Position numbers and translations under genes: made by a program
In this document: piece after piece, positions 45,406 to 54,470 of the stretch
Layout of the letters: every line of letters begins with the position of its first letter
Numbering within the stretch: the first letter of the stretch is position 1
Assembly: GCF_014842875.1 (NCBI RefSeq)
Contig: NZ_JACYXZ010000002.1
Span: forward strand, 248,001-312,000
Direction of reading: 5' to 3'
DNA: 64,000 nt
DNA from: Nocardioides donggukensis
Lineage (GTDB): Bacteria > Actinomycetota > Actinomycetes > Propionibacteriales > Nocardioidaceae
The notes under the pieces: model-generated
Seen by the model: only the letters and a program-made list of their open reading frames with translations
Database searches by the model: none
What the model was told of the DNA's origin: nothing

Positions 45406-46352
45406 CGATCCCTCTGCCCCCCTCGGGCGCCGGCACCGATCCGCTGCTCACCACCGCGGACGACGCCCCGGGCGTCAGCCTCTGGCGCGCGGCCTGGCGG
45501 CGGCTGCGCCGCAACCCGACGGCCATCGTCGGCGCGGTGATCGTCGCCGCGTTCATCCTGGTGGCGCTGCTGGCGCCGCTGCTGACGCCGTACGAGCCGG
45601 GGTCGGCGCGCTGGTCCGGCCAGGTCACGCCCACCAGCGTCCCGGGCCCCAGTCCCGAGCACCTGCTCGGGCTGGACCGGTTCGGCTCCGACCTCTTCAC
45701 CCAGCTCGTGTACGGCGCCCGGCAGTCGCTCGTCTACGGCGTGGTGGCGACCGCGATCGGCCTGACCGCCGGCACCGCCCTGGGCACACTGGCCGGCGGT
45801 GCGGCCTCCGTGGGCGGACGGATCGGCGGCTGGGTCGACAACGCGGTGATGCGGCTCGTCGACATCATGCTCTCGGTGCCGAGCCTGCTGCTCGCGGTCA
45901 GCATCGCCGCCGTCCTGGGGCAGAACCCCTATGCGGTGATGATCGCCATCGGCGTCGCCCAGGTGCCGATCTTCGCGCGGCTGCTGCGTGGCTCGATGCT
46001 CTCCCAGGGACGATCGGACTACGTCCTCGCCGCCGAGGCCCTGGGTCTGCGCAAGCGCCGGATCGTCATGGGACACGTGCTGCCGAACTCGCTCGGCCCC
46101 ACCGTCGTCCAGGCGACGCTCAACCTCGCGGTGGCGATCATCGAGGTCGCCGCCCTGTCGTTCCTCGGCCTCGGCCAGCCGGACCCGGCCGTCGCCGAGT
46201 GGGGCCGGATGCTGGTCGCCGCCCAGGACCGGTTCGAGGCGGCGCCCCAGCTGGCGCTGCTCCCGGGTGGCGCGATCGCGATCACGGCGCTGGGCTTCAC
46301 GCTGTTCGGTGAGGCACTGCGCGAGGCCCTCGACCCACGAAGCCGGAGGTGA
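45402..46352 (+). CDS. Peptide ABC transporter permease, DppC-type
   Basis: A 316-residue second permease with the extended N terminus of DppC/OppC (RAAWRRLRRNPTAIVGAVIVAAFILVALLAPLLTPYEP), the HLLGLDRFGSDLFTQLVYGARQSL segment after the first helix and the EAA motif SDYVLAAEALGLRKRRIVMGHVLPNSL. It pairs with the DppB-type subunit to form the channel. It is coupled by ATGA overlap to the upstream gene. Confidence 0.94.
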   Translation: MTIPLPPSGAGTDPLLTTADDAPGVSLWRAAWRRLRRNPTAIVGAVIVAAFILVALLAPLLTPYEPGSARWSGQVTPTSVPGPSPEHLLGLDRFGSDLFTQLVYGARQSLVYGVVATAIGLTAGTALGTLAGGAASVGGRIGGWVDNAVMRLVDIMLSVPSLLLAVSIAAVLGQNPYAVMIAIGVAQVPIFARLLRGSMLSQGRSDYVLAAEALGLRKRRIVMGHVLPNSLGPTVVQATLNLAVAIIEVAALSFLGLGQPDPAVAEWGRMLVAAQDRFEAAPQLALLPGGAIAITALGFTLFGEALREALDPRSRR

Positions 46353-46357
46353 CCGCC

Positions 46358-47368
46358 ATGACGGGCGCACACGACCAGCCACTCCTCTCGGTCCGGGACC
46401 TCAGCGTCCGGTTCGGGTTGAAGGGGCAGCGCCAGGTGGCAGCCGTCGACGAGGTCTCCCTGGACATCTGGCCCGGGCAGCACGTCGCCCTGGTGGGGGA
46501 GTCCGGCAGCGGCAAGTCGGTGACGTCGCTGGCCGTGATGGGGCTGCTCCCCGATCGCGGGGTCGAGGTGGGCGGCGAGGTGCTCTACCGCGGGGAGGAC
46601 CTGCTCACGAAGAGCCCGAAGGAGATGGCCGGGCTGCGCGGCAGCGAGATCGCCATGGTCTTCCAGGACCCGATGACCTCGCTGAACCCCGTCATCACGG
46701 TCGGCGTCCAGCTCACCGAGGTCCTGCTGCGGCACCTGCAGGTGTCCAAGGCGGAGGCCCGGGAGCGGGCCGTCGAGCTGCTCGGCCGGGTCGGCATCCC
46801 GGACCCCGCGCGCAGGCTCAGGGAGTACCCGCACCAGCTGTCGGGAGGGATGCGGCAGCGGGTGCTGATCGCGATCGCGCTGGCCTGCGAGCCGAAGCTG
46901 CTCATCGCCGACGAGCCGACCACCGCCCTCGACGTGACCATCCAGGCCCAGGTGCTGGAGGTGCTCAAGGACCTGGTCGCCGACACCGACGCGGCCCTGC
47001 TCATGATCACCCACGACCTCGGGGTCGTGGCGGGGCTGTGCGACGACGTGAACGTCATGTACTCGGGCAGGATCGTGGAGTCGACGAACCGGAACCGGCT
47101 CTTCGCCAACCCCCGACACCCCTACACGGGCGGGCTGCTGGCCAGCATCCCGCGCCTGGACTCCCCGCGCGGAGCGCCCCTGACCCCGATCCCGGGCTCG
47201 CCGACGCAGACCCTGCCGTGGACCTCCGCCTGCGCCTTCGCCCCCCGCTGCGGCAACCGGGTGGAGGCGTGCACCGAGCGCGCCCCCGCGCTGGAGGCCA
47301 CCGGCGACCGGGACCTGCGCTGCTTCAACCCGCTCGCGGACGCCGACCTCACAGGAGCCGCCCGATGA
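46358..47368 (+). CDS. Peptide ABC transporter ATP-binding protein, DppD-type
   Basis: A 336-residue ATPase: Walker A GESGSGKSV, Q-loop MVFQDPMTSLNPV, signature LSGGMRQRV, Walker B LLIADEPTTALD, and H-loop MITHDLGV. The C-terminal oligopeptide-transport extension has FAPRCGNRVEAC, a cysteine-bearing segment that binds an Fe-S cluster in some DppD/F proteins. ATG 46358 was preferred over GTG 46349 because GGAGGTGA (46345-46352) is spaced 5 nt from it. Confidence 0.94.
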   Translation: MTGAHDQPLLSVRDLSVRFGLKGQRQVAAVDEVSLDIWPGQHVALVGESGSGKSVTSLAVMGLLPDRGVEVGGEVLYRGEDLLTKSPKEMAGLRGSEIAMVFQDPMTSLNPVITVGVQLTEVLLRHLQVSKAEARERAVELLGRVGIPDPARRLREYPHQLSGGMRQRVLIAIALACEPKLLIADEPTTALDVTIQAQVLEVLKDLVADTDAALLMITHDLGVVAGLCDDVNVMYSGRIVESTNRNRLFANPRHPYTGGLLASIPRLDSPRGAPLTPIPGSPTQTLPWTSACAFAPRCGNRVEACTERAPALEATGDRDLRCFNPLADADLTGAAR

Positions 47369-48408
47369 CCGAACCGCTCGTGCAGGTGCGTGGCCTGAAG
47401 GTCCACTTCCCGATCCGCAAGGGCCTGATCCTCGCCCGACAGACCGGCACCGTCCGGGCGGTCGACGGGGTCGACCTCGACATCGAGGCCGGCCGGACGC
47501 TGGGCCTGGTCGGCGAGTCCGGCTGTGGCAAGTCCACGCTCGGCCGGGCGATGCTCCGGCTGGCCCCCGTCACCGAGGGCAGCGTGGTCTTCGACGGCAC
47601 CGACGTCGCCACCCTCGAGCGCGAGGCGCTGCGGTCCATGCGGCAGAACATGCAGATGGTCTTCCAGGACCCGCTGGCCAGCCTGAACCCCCGGCAGAGC
47701 GTCGAGACGATCCTCACCGAGCCGCTGCGGGCGCACGGGATCGCCTACGACTCCTCCCGGGTGCGCGAGCTGCTGGAGCTGGTCGGGCTGCCGTCGGCGG
47801 CCGCCCAGAAGTACCCCCACGAGTTCTCGGGTGGTCAGCGGCAGCGGATCGGGATCGCCCGGGCGATCGCGCTCGAGCCGCGGTTCGTCATCGCCGACGA
47901 GCCGGTCTCCGCCCTGGACGTGTCGATCCAGGCCCAGGTGCTGAACCTGCTGGAGGACCTCCAGCAGGAGCTGGGCCTGACCTACCTGGTGATCGCGCAC
48001 GACCTGGCGGTGGTGCGGCACGTCGCCGACGACGTCGCGGTGATGTACCTCGGTGGGATCGTCGAGCAGGCCGCCTCCGACGACCTCTACTCCACGCCGA
48101 TGCACCCCTACACCAAGGCGCTGATGTCGGCCGTCCCGGTCCCCGACCCCCGGGTGGAGGAGACGCGGGAGCGGATCATCCTCCAGGGCGACCTGCCCTC
48201 GCCCGCGAACCCGCCGTCCGGGTGCCGCTTCCACAGCCGCTGCCCGTTCCGCCAGGAGACCCGCTGCGACGACGAGCGCCCGGAGCTGGTCGAGGTGCGG
48301 CCCGGCCACACCGTGGCCTGCCACTGGGTCGAGGAGATCAACTCCGGCCAGATCCGGCCGCACGAGCTGACGCCGGACACGGTCGTCCAGCTCGAGGGCC
48401 ACTCCTGA
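47365..48408 (+). CDS. Peptide ABC transporter ATP-binding protein, DppF-type
   Basis: A 347-residue ATPase: Walker A GESGCGKST, MVFQDPLASLNPR, signature FSGGQRQRI, Walker B FVIADEPVSALD, H-loop VIAHDLAV, and the C-terminal extension CRFHSRCPFRQETRCDDERPEL. It forms a heterodimer with the DppD-type subunit. ATG overlaps the preceding stop. It ends 1 nt from the convergent RecB-like gene; a perfect 18-bp palindrome at 48412-48429 could stop transcription both ways. Confidence 0.94.
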   Translation: MTEPLVQVRGLKVHFPIRKGLILARQTGTVRAVDGVDLDIEAGRTLGLVGESGCGKSTLGRAMLRLAPVTEGSVVFDGTDVATLEREALRSMRQNMQMVFQDPLASLNPRQSVETILTEPLRAHGIAYDSSRVRELLELVGLPSAAAQKYPHEFSGGQRQRIGIARAIALEPRFVIADEPVSALDVSIQAQVLNLLEDLQQELGLTYLVIAHDLAVVRHVADDVAVMYLGGIVEQAASDDLYSTPMHPYTKALMSAVPVPDPRVEETRERIILQGDLPSPANPPSGCRFHSRCPFRQETRCDDERPELVEVRPGHTVACHWVEEINSGQIRPHELTPDTVVQLEGHS

Positions 48409-48409
48409 G

Positions 48410-49312
48410 TCAGGAGCCGGCCGGCTCCTCGGGCTCGGCGGTGGGCACCGGCAGCTGGAAGATCGGCAGCGGGGGAGGCGTCCCCCCGAACTCCGGGCAG
48501 AGCGACTGGTGGCTGCACCAGTCGCACAGTCGGCTCGGCCGGGGCCGCCAGTCCCCGGTCGTCTCGGCCCGTCGGATCGCCTGCCAGAGGGCCTCGACCT
48601 TCCGCTCGGTGGCGAGCAGGTCCGCCTCGTCGGGCTGGTAGCGCAGCACCTCGGCGTTGCCGAGGTAGACCAGCTGCAGCATCGACGGGACCACGCCGCG
48701 GGTGCGCCAGACGACGAGGGCGTAGAACTTCATCTGGAACAGCGCCTGGGCCTCGAACATCGGGCCAGGAGCGCGCCCGGTCTTGTAGTCGACGACCCGG
48801 ATCATCCCGTTGGGCGCGATGTCGAGCCGGTCCACGAAGCCCCGCAGCAGCAGGCCGGAGTCGAGCAGGGTCTCGACGTAGAGCTCCCGCTCGGCCGGCT
48901 CGAGGAGGCGCGGGTCCTCCAGGTCGAAGTAGCGGTCCAGCACCTCGCGACACTCGGTGAGCCACCCGGCCAGCTCGGGCCCCTCCTCGCCGGTGAACAT
49001 CTCCGCCAGCCCGGGCTCGACCTCCAGCAGCGTCTCCCACGCCGGAGCCAGCAGGTCCCGGGCCCGGTCCGGGGTGCGCTCCGGCGCCGGGAGGTCGAAG
49101 AGCTCCTCGAGGACCTTGTGCACCACCGTGCCGCGGACGGCGGCCGCCGACGGCTCCTCGGGCAGGCGGTCGATGCTGCGGAACCGGTAGAGGAGTGGGC
49201 AGGTCATGAAGTCGCCGGCCCGGCTCGGGGACAGCGCGCCCAGCACCCGCTCGCCGTCGACCGGCGTGGAGCGGGACTCGGCGGGTGATCTGCCCTGCGG
49301 CTGAGCGGTCAT
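48410..49312 (-). CDS. RecB-family exonuclease (PD-(D/E)XK nuclease domain protein)
   Basis: A 300-residue stand-alone nuclease of the RecB/Cas4-like PD-(D/E)XK group: LSPSRAGDFMTCPLLYRFR at the start, a helical AVRGTVVHKVLEELF with the motif histidine, GFVDRLDIAPNGMIRVVDYKTGRAP containing the catalytic D and D-x-K, and a C-terminal cysteine group (LCDWCSHQSLCPEFGG) that probably closes a 4Fe-4S cluster. It likely degrades or processes DNA ends. ATG 49312 is 7 nt from TAGGGT on the minus strand. The gene corresponds in position to Rv2119 of M. tuberculosis. Confidence 0.9.
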   Translation of the reverse strand: MTAQPQGRSPAESRSTPVDGERVLGALSPSRAGDFMTCPLLYRFRSIDRLPEEPSAAAVRGTVVHKVLEELFDLPAPERTPDRARDLLAPAWETLLEVEPGLAEMFTGEEGPELAGWLTECREVLDRYFDLEDPRLLEPAERELYVETLLDSGLLLRGFVDRLDIAPNGMIRVVDYKTGRAPGPMFEAQALFQMKFYALVVWRTRGVVPSMLQLVYLGNAEVLRYQPDEADLLATERKVEALWQAIRRAETTGDWRPRPSRLCDWCSHQSLCPEFGGTPPPLPIFQLPVPTAEPEEPAGS

Positions 49313-49319
49313 GGCCTGC

Positions 49320-49325
49320 ACCCTA
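49320..49325 (-). promoter_or_regulatory. Leaderless -10 element of the RecB-like gene
   Basis: TAGGGT on the minus strand ends 7 nt before the ATG at 49312. Confidence 0.62.
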
Positions 49326-49375
49326 GGACACCTCACCGACAGCGCGCGGGGACCGGGGAACGGGGCCCGATCGGA

Positions 49376-49381
49376 TAGTCT
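49376..49381 (+). promoter_or_regulatory. Leaderless -10 element of the M50 protease gene
   Basis: TAGTCT ends 6 nt before the GTG start at 49388. Confidence 0.62.
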
Positions 49382-49387
49382 CGAAGG

Positions 49388-50551
49388 GTGTCCGAGAACG
49401 CTCCCGGGAGCCCCACCGCGACCGCCGACCGGCGGCCGCGGCCGCCCGGCACGCTCCGGATCGGCAAGGTGGCCGGCGTCGACGTGCTCATCACGCCGTC
49501 CTGGTTCCTGATCGCCGCGCTGCTGGCCATCGTGCTGGCCCCCATCGTCGAGCGGAGCCAGCCCGGCCTGGGCCCCTGGCGCTACCTGGCCGGCTTCGCG
49601 TTCGCGGTGCTGCTCTACCTCTCGGTGCTGCTGCACGAGGCCTCGCACGCGGTCATGGCGCAGCGCTTCGGGCACCCGGTCTCCTCGATCACCCTGCACT
49701 TCCTGGGCGGCATGACCGCTATCGAGGGCGAGTCCCGGCGACCCCGTGAGGAGTTCTGGATCGCGGTGGTCGGCCCGCTGACCTCGATCGCGGTGGGCGT
49801 CGTGTCGTGGTTGGCGTGGCAGGTCCTGCCCGGGGGCCTCATCGGCCTCGCGGTCGGCGGCCTGGCCGCGGCCAACCTCCTGGTCGGGGTGCTCAACCTG
49901 GTGCCGGGCCTGCCGCTGGACGGGGGGCGGGTGCTCAAGGCGGGGGTGTGGAGCCTCAGCGGCAACATGCACCGCGGCACGATCGCCGCGGGCTGGGGCG
50001 GTCGGCTGACCGCCGTCGCGGTGCTCGCCTGGCCGCTCCTGGGGGAGCGTCTGTTCGGCACCCGCCCGCAGCTGGTCGACTACCTGCTGGTGTTCGTGAT
50101 CGCGCTGTTCCTCTGGACCGGGGCGACCGCCGCCATGCAGGGCGCCCGCATGCGCCGCGAGCTGCCGTCGCTGGTGGCCCGTGACCTGGCCCGCCGCACC
50201 CTCGCCGTCCCGGGCGACCTGCCGGTGGCCGAGGCGGTACGCCGCGCGCAGGAGGCCGGCGCCGGCGGGATCGTCACCGTGTCCGGCTCGGGGACCCCGG
50301 TCGGCATCGTCAACGAGGGCGCGCTGCTCGCCACGCCGGAGGACCGGCGTCCGTGGATGGCGGTCTCCTCGATCGCCCGCACGATCGAGGACGGGCTCAG
50401 CCTGCCCGTCGACATCGTCGGCGAGGACCTGATCCGCGCGATCACCCGGGTGCCGGCCCACGAGTACCTGCTCGTCGAGAAGGGCGGCGAGGTGTACGGC
50501 GTGCTGACCACCGCCGACGTGGACCGGGCCTTCAGCCAACGGCACCGCTGA
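49388..50551 (+). CDS. Site-2-protease-family M50 metalloprotease with CBS domains
   Basis: A 387-residue intramembrane zinc protease: HEASHAV (HExxH) on the second membrane helix and the second-metal-site motif NLVPGLPLDGGRVLKAG. Four to six helices are followed by a cytoplasmic C-terminal pair of CBS-type repeats (about 250-387, e.g. GIVTVSGSGTPVGIVNEGALL and YLLVEKGGEVYGVLTTADVDRAF) that may sense adenosyl ligands. It cleaves membrane-embedded substrates such as anti-sigma factors in related systems; no substrate is evident here. GTG 49388 is fixed by the promoter. It is divergent from the RecB-like gene. Confidence 0.92.
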   Translation: MSENAPGSPTATADRRPRPPGTLRIGKVAGVDVLITPSWFLIAALLAIVLAPIVERSQPGLGPWRYLAGFAFAVLLYLSVLLHEASHAVMAQRFGHPVSSITLHFLGGMTAIEGESRRPREEFWIAVVGPLTSIAVGVVSWLAWQVLPGGLIGLAVGGLAAANLLVGVLNLVPGLPLDGGRVLKAGVWSLSGNMHRGTIAAGWGGRLTAVAVLAWPLLGERLFGTRPQLVDYLLVFVIALFLWTGATAAMQGARMRRELPSLVARDLARRTLAVPGDLPVAEAVRRAQEAGAGGIVTVSGSGTPVGIVNEGALLATPEDRRPWMAVSSIARTIEDGLSLPVDIVGEDLIRAITRVPAHEYLLVEKGGEVYGVLTTADVDRAFSQRHR

Positions 50552-50589
50552 GCCGGGCCGCCGGCTGCCGAAGGGCCCGCCGGACCCCC

Positions 50590-50595
50590 TAGAGT
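50590..50595 (+). promoter_or_regulatory. Leaderless -10 element of trmI
   Basis: TAGAGT ends 7 nt before ATG 50603, which settles this start over the GTG at 50594 that overlaps the element. Confidence 0.62.
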
Positions 50596-50602
50596 GCGCG
50601 CC

Positions 50603-51559
50603 ATGCCTGAGGAGACCTACCCCGACGTCCCGCCCGAGGCCTGGTCCGGGGTGCACCGTGGACCGCTGCGCGAGGGCGAGTGGGTCCGGCTCACCGACAG
50701 CAAGGGCCGCCGGCACAACTTCTGCCTGGAGGCCGGCAAGCGCTTCTTCAGCAACCGCGGCCACCTCGAGCACGACGACCTCATCGGTCGCGAGGAGGGG
50801 TTCACGATCCCGTCCTCGGCGGGGGGCCAGTACCTCGTCTTCCGGCCCCTCCTGGCCGAGTTCGTGGTCTCGATGCCCAGAGGGGCCGCGGTGGTCTACC
50901 CGAAGGACTCCGCCCAGATCGTGGCCCTGGCCGACATCTTCCCGGGGGCCCGGGTGGTCGAGGCCGGCGTCGGCTCGGGTGCGCTGACCTGCTCGCTGCT
51001 GCGAGCGGTCGGGCCGCACGGTCGGGTGCTGTCCTGGGAGCGCCGGGAGGAGTTCGCCGACGTGGCCCGGCGCAACGTCACCCAGTTCTTCGACGGTGAC
51101 CACCCGGCCTGGGACCTGCGGGCGGGAGACCTGGCCGAGGCCCTCCCGGCGTCCGGTGAGCGGGCCGACCGGGTGATCCTCGACATGCTGGCCCCCTGGG
51201 AGTGCGTCGACGCGGTCGCCGACGCCCTGGTCCCCGGCGGGATCCTCGTCGGCTACGTCGCGACCACCACGCAGCTCTCCCGGTTCGTGGAGACCCTGCG
51301 GGCGCACGGCGGGTTCACCGAGCCCCAGGCGTGGGAGTCGCTGGTCCGGGACTGGCACGTGGAGGGACTCGCGGTCCGGCCGGGGCACTCGATGATCGGC
51401 CACACCGCGTTCCTGGTGACCGCGCGCCGGATGGCGCCGGGCGAGCGGCCGCCGACCAAGAAGCGGCGGCCGGCCCCCGGCGCCTACGGGGTGGACTACA
51501 CCGGTCCACGGCCGGACGACCTCCCGCCGCAGACCACCGAGGAGCCGTACGCCGAGTGA
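50603..51559 (+). CDS. trmI: tRNA (adenine-N1-58) methyltransferase TrmI
   Basis: A 318-residue class I methyltransferase that modifies A58 in the T loop of tRNA. The N-terminal beta domain (residues 1-75) is followed by the SAM-binding fold: VVEAGVGSGALTCSLLRAVG, SWERREEFADVARRNV and VILDMLAPWECVDAVADALVPGG, the DM-P signature typical of TrmI. A Pro/Arg-rich tail is present after residue 275. Its M. tuberculosis counterpart is Rv2118c, in the same neighbourhood upstream of the proteasome ATPase. Confidence 0.94.
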   Translation: MPEETYPDVPPEAWSGVHRGPLREGEWVRLTDSKGRRHNFCLEAGKRFFSNRGHLEHDDLIGREEGFTIPSSAGGQYLVFRPLLAEFVVSMPRGAAVVYPKDSAQIVALADIFPGARVVEAGVGSGALTCSLLRAVGPHGRVLSWERREEFADVARRNVTQFFDGDHPAWDLRAGDLAEALPASGERADRVILDMLAPWECVDAVADALVPGGILVGYVATTTQLSRFVETLRAHGGFTEPQAWESLVRDWHVEGLAVRPGHSMIGHTAFLVTARRMAPGERPPTKKRRPAPGAYGVDYTGPRPDDLPPQTTEEPYAE

Positions 51560-51657
51560 CCGGGTGGTGTTGGCAACTGGGGCCCGACACAGGGGCCGAA
51601 CCACTTCCGTTCGCCCTCCCAGTGGGTAAGGTCGCAACAAGTAGGAGGTGACGCACG

Positions 51658-53397
51658 ATGTCGGCATCGAACGACCCACGCGGCTCCGAGGAGCTCCTGA
51701 ACCAGGTCCGGTTCCTGGAGGCCGAGGTCACCGACCTGCGCCGCCGGCTCGCGGACGGCCCGGTGCACTCGCGCTCGCTCGAGCAGCGCCTGGCCGACAC
51801 CCAGCGCTCGCTCGCGGCGGTGACCTCGCAGAACGAGCGCCTCGCCCAGACCCTGCGGGAGGCCCGGGACCAGATCACCACGCTGAAGGAGGAGGTCGAC
51901 CGGCTGGCGCAGCCACCGGCCGGCTTCGGCACCTTCCTCGCGCGCAACGACGACGACTCCATCGACGTCTTCACCGGCGGCCGCAAGCTGCGGGTCAACG
52001 TCAGCCCCAGCGTCGACCTCGACGAGCTGCGCCGCGGCCAGGAGGTCATGCTCAACGAGGCGCTGAACGTCGTCGCCGCCCTCGACTACGAGCAGGTCGG
52101 GGAGGTGGTGATGCTCAAGGAGATCCTCGCCGACGGCGACCGGGTCCTGGTCATCGCCAACGCCGACGAGGAGCGCGTCGTACGCCTGGCCGCGCCCCTG
52201 CGCGAGGAGACCCTGCGGGCGGGCGACTCGCTGCTGCTCGACGCCCGCGCCGGCTACGTCTACGAGCGGGTGCCCAAGTCCGAGGTCGAGGAGCTCGTGC
52301 TGGAGGAGGTCCCCGACATCGACTACGAGCGGATCGGAGGCCTGGTCGGGCAGATCGACCAGATCCGGGACGCGGTCGAGCTGCCCTACCTGCACCCGGA
52401 CCTGTTCAAGGAGCACCAGCTCAAGCCGCCCAAGGGCGTGCTGCTCTACGGGCCTCCCGGCTGCGGCAAGACGCTGATCGCCAAGGCGGTCGCGAACTCG
52501 CTGGCCAAGAAGGTCGCGGCCCGGACCGGCAGCTCGGGCAAGTCCTACTTCCTGAACATCAAGGGCCCCGAGCTGCTCAACAAGTACGTCGGCGAGACCG
52601 AGCGGCACATCCGGCTGGTGTTCCAGCGGGCCCGGGAGAAGGCCAGCATGGGCACGCCCGTGATCGTGTTCTTCGACGAGATGGACTCCCTGTTCCGCAC
52701 CCGCGGCTCGGGGGTCTCCTCGGACGTCGAGAACACCATCGTCCCGCAGCTGCTCAGCGAGATCGACGGGGTGGAGACGCTCGAGAACGTCCTGGTGATC
52801 GGCGCCTCCAACCGCGAGGACATGATCGACCCGGCGATCCTCCGCCCGGGCCGGCTGGACGTGAAGATCAAGATCGAGCGCCCGGACGCGGAGTCCGCCC
52901 GCGACATCTTCTCCAAGTACCTCACCTCCGACCTGCCGCTGCACACCGACGACCTGGCCGAGTTCTCGGGCGACCGGGAGGCGTGCGTGGCCGGCATGAT
53001 CCGGGCGACGGTCGAGCGGATGTACTCGGAGACCGAGGAGAACCGGTTCCTGGAGGTCACCTACGCCAACGGGGACAAGGAGGTCCTGTACTTCAAGGAC
53101 TTCAACTCCGGGGCGATGATCCAGAACATCGTCGACCGGGCCAAGAAGATGGCGATCAAGGAGCTCCTCGACCACGACCAGAAGGGGTTGCGGGTCCAGC
53201 ACATGCTGCAGGCCTGCGTGGACGAGTTCAAGGAGAACGAGGACCTCCCGAACACCACCAACCCCGACGACTGGGCGCGGATCTCGGGCAAGAAGGGGGA
53301 GCGGATCGTCTTCATCCGGACCCTCATCACCGGCAAGCAGGGCACCGAGCCCGGCCGCTCCATCGACACCGTCGCCAACACGGGGCAGTACCTCTAG
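51658..53397 (+). CDS. arc: Proteasome-associated ATPase Arc/Mpa
   Basis: A 579-residue AAA+ unfoldase that recognises Pup and feeds tagged proteins into the 20S proteasome. Residues about 12-90 are the Pup-binding coiled coil ([20 protein letters not shown]), then double OB folds (about 95-230), then the AAA domain with Walker A GPPGCGKT (K271) and Walker [10 protein letters not shown] (D340, E341), plus RPGRLD. The C terminus is TGQYL, the QYL proteasome-docking tail. ATG 51658 has AGGAGGTGA 6 nt upstream. A -10-like TAAGGT lies at 51627. It is followed after 15 nt by a small membrane-protein gene. Confidence 0.97.
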   Translation: MSASNDPRGSEELLNQVRFLEAEVTDLRRRLADGPVHSRSLEQRLADTQRSLAAVTSQNERLAQTLREARDQITTLKEEVDRLAQPPAGFGTFLARNDDDSIDVFTGGRKLRVNVSPSVDLDELRRGQEVMLNEALNVVAALDYEQVGEVVMLKEILADGDRVLVIANADEERVVRLAAPLREETLRAGDSLLLDARAGYVYERVPKSEVEELVLEEVPDIDYERIGGLVGQIDQIRDAVELPYLHPDLFKEHQLKPPKGVLLYGPPGCGKTLIAKAVANSLAKKVAARTGSSGKSYFLNIKGPELLNKYVGETERHIRLVFQRAREKASMGTPVIVFFDEMDSLFRTRGSGVSSDVENTIVPQLLSEIDGVETLENVLVIGASNREDMIDPAILRPGRLDVKIKIERPDAESARDIFSKYLTSDLPLHTDDLAEFSGDREACVAGMIRATVERMYSETEENRFLEVTYANGDKEVLYFKDFNSGAMIQNIVDRAKKMAIKELLDHDQKGLRVQHMLQACVDEFKENEDLPNTTNPDDWARISGKKGERIVFIRTLITGKQGTEPGRSIDTVANTGQYL

Positions 53398-53412
53398 CAG
53401 GGAGTCGCGCCC

Positions 53413-53766
53413 ATGGGCGACGAGCAGGTCGAGAGAGGCGATCTCGAGGCCCTGCTCGCCGCCCGGCAGGAGCTCGGCGAGGCCTACGAGCCTGCCCTGG
53501 TCGACTCGTTCGCCGAGCGGATCGAGCGGGCGGTGGCCGAGCGCGCGGAGAGCCGAGTCTCCCTGCAGGCGCACCGGCAGCAGATGGAGGCCCGGGCGGT
53601 GCAGAAGCAGTTCGCGCTGGGGGTCGGCTCGGTGGTGGCATCGATCCCGATCAGCATCGTGCTCGGCGTGACCGGTCAGCTGGTGGCGCTGCTTATCGCG
53701 TGGGTGGGCATCGTCGTGGTCAACGTGGCGCACGCCATGGTCGCCAGGCCGCGGCGGGAGGAGTGA
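53413..53766 (+). CDS. Small two-helix membrane protein of unknown function
   Basis: A 117-residue protein: a charged N-terminal helical region (residues 1-65, with RQELGEAYEPALVDSFAERIERAVAERAESR) and two hydrophobic stretches (about 67-85 and 88-107), ending VARPRREE. The family is not recognised beyond this layout. It starts 15 nt after arc and is probably cotranscribed with it. The ATG has GGGAG upstream (cagggagtcgcgccc). Its stop lies 19 nt from the convergent methyltransferase gene. Confidence 0.7.
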   Translation: MGDEQVERGDLEALLAARQELGEAYEPALVDSFAERIERAVAERAESRVSLQAHRQQMEARAVQKQFALGVGSVVASIPISIVLGVTGQLVALLIAWVGIVVVNVAHAMVARPRREE

Positions 53767-53785
53767 GTGGCCCGACGCCCGAGCC

Positions 53786-54412
53786 TCAGGCGGGTGCCCG
53801 GGCGGTCCCGACGTACCCGAACGTCCACGGCCGGGAGACGGTCGGCCCCGGCAGGTAGGCACCGGTCAGGTCCTCGATCTCGAGACCGGCGGCCTCCAGC
53901 AGGGCGGGGATGTCCCGGCTGAGGTGGCAGCCGCCGGCGACCCGGCGCTGGACCGGGTCCAGCCGGCGCTGCCACCGGGCGACCCGGGGGTCGGGGGCGG
54001 CGCCGTGCTCGAGCACGTGCAGGCGGCCGCCGGGCCGGAGCACCCGGCGCACCTCCAGCAGCGCCCGCACCGGATCCGGGATCGTGCAGAGGGTGAACGT
54101 CGACAGCGCGGCGTCGCAGGAGGCGTCCGCCTCGGTGAGCCGCTGCCCGTCGAGCCCGGAGCGCTCCACGGTGAGCGAGGCGGCCGCCCGGCGTCGCTCC
54201 GAGAGCCGCCAGGCCAGGTCGGACGGCTCGACCGCGCACACCGTGTGCACCGCTGCCGGGTAGTGGGGGAGGCTGAGGCCGCTCCCGAACCCGATCTCGA
54301 GCACCCGGCCGTGCAGGCCGGCGGCCAGCGCCGCGCGCCGCTCGTCGAGGTCCGGCCCGGCACAGGCGCGGTCGACGAGGCGGGGCAGCGCGTGCTCGGA
54401 CCAGACCCCCAT
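53786..54412 (-). CDS. Class I SAM-dependent methyltransferase
   Basis: A 208-residue small-molecule methyltransferase: SAM motif I in VLEIGFGSGLSLPHYP, the acidic ribose-binding position in VCAVEPSDLAW, motif II DAALSTFTLCTIPDP and VRRVLRPGGRLHVLEHG. Its closest recognisable type is the YcgJ/UbiE-like group of unknown acceptor. ATG 54412 (MGVWSEHALPRLVDRAC) matches the usual start of this group; in-frame upstream codons would run into the dop promoter region. It is divergent from dop, interrupting the proteasome genes. Confidence 0.85.
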   Translation of the reverse strand: MGVWSEHALPRLVDRACAGPDLDERRAALAAGLHGRVLEIGFGSGLSLPHYPAAVHTVCAVEPSDLAWRLSERRRAAASLTVERSGLDGQRLTEADASCDAALSTFTLCTIPDPVRALLEVRRVLRPGGRLHVLEHGAAPDPRVARWQRRLDPVQRRVAGGCHLSRDIPALLEAAGLEIEDLTGAYLPGPTVSRPWTFGYVGTARAPA

Positions 54413-54458
54413 GGCGCCATGGAACCGCCTCGCCCCGGCCGGCGCAAGCCCGCGCTTG

Positions 54459-54464
54459 TAGGCT
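54459..54464 (+). promoter_or_regulatory. Leaderless -10 element (TAGGCT) of dop
   Basis: TAGGCT ends 6 nt before the ATG at 54471. Confidence 0.65.
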
Positions 54465-54470
54465 CCGCAC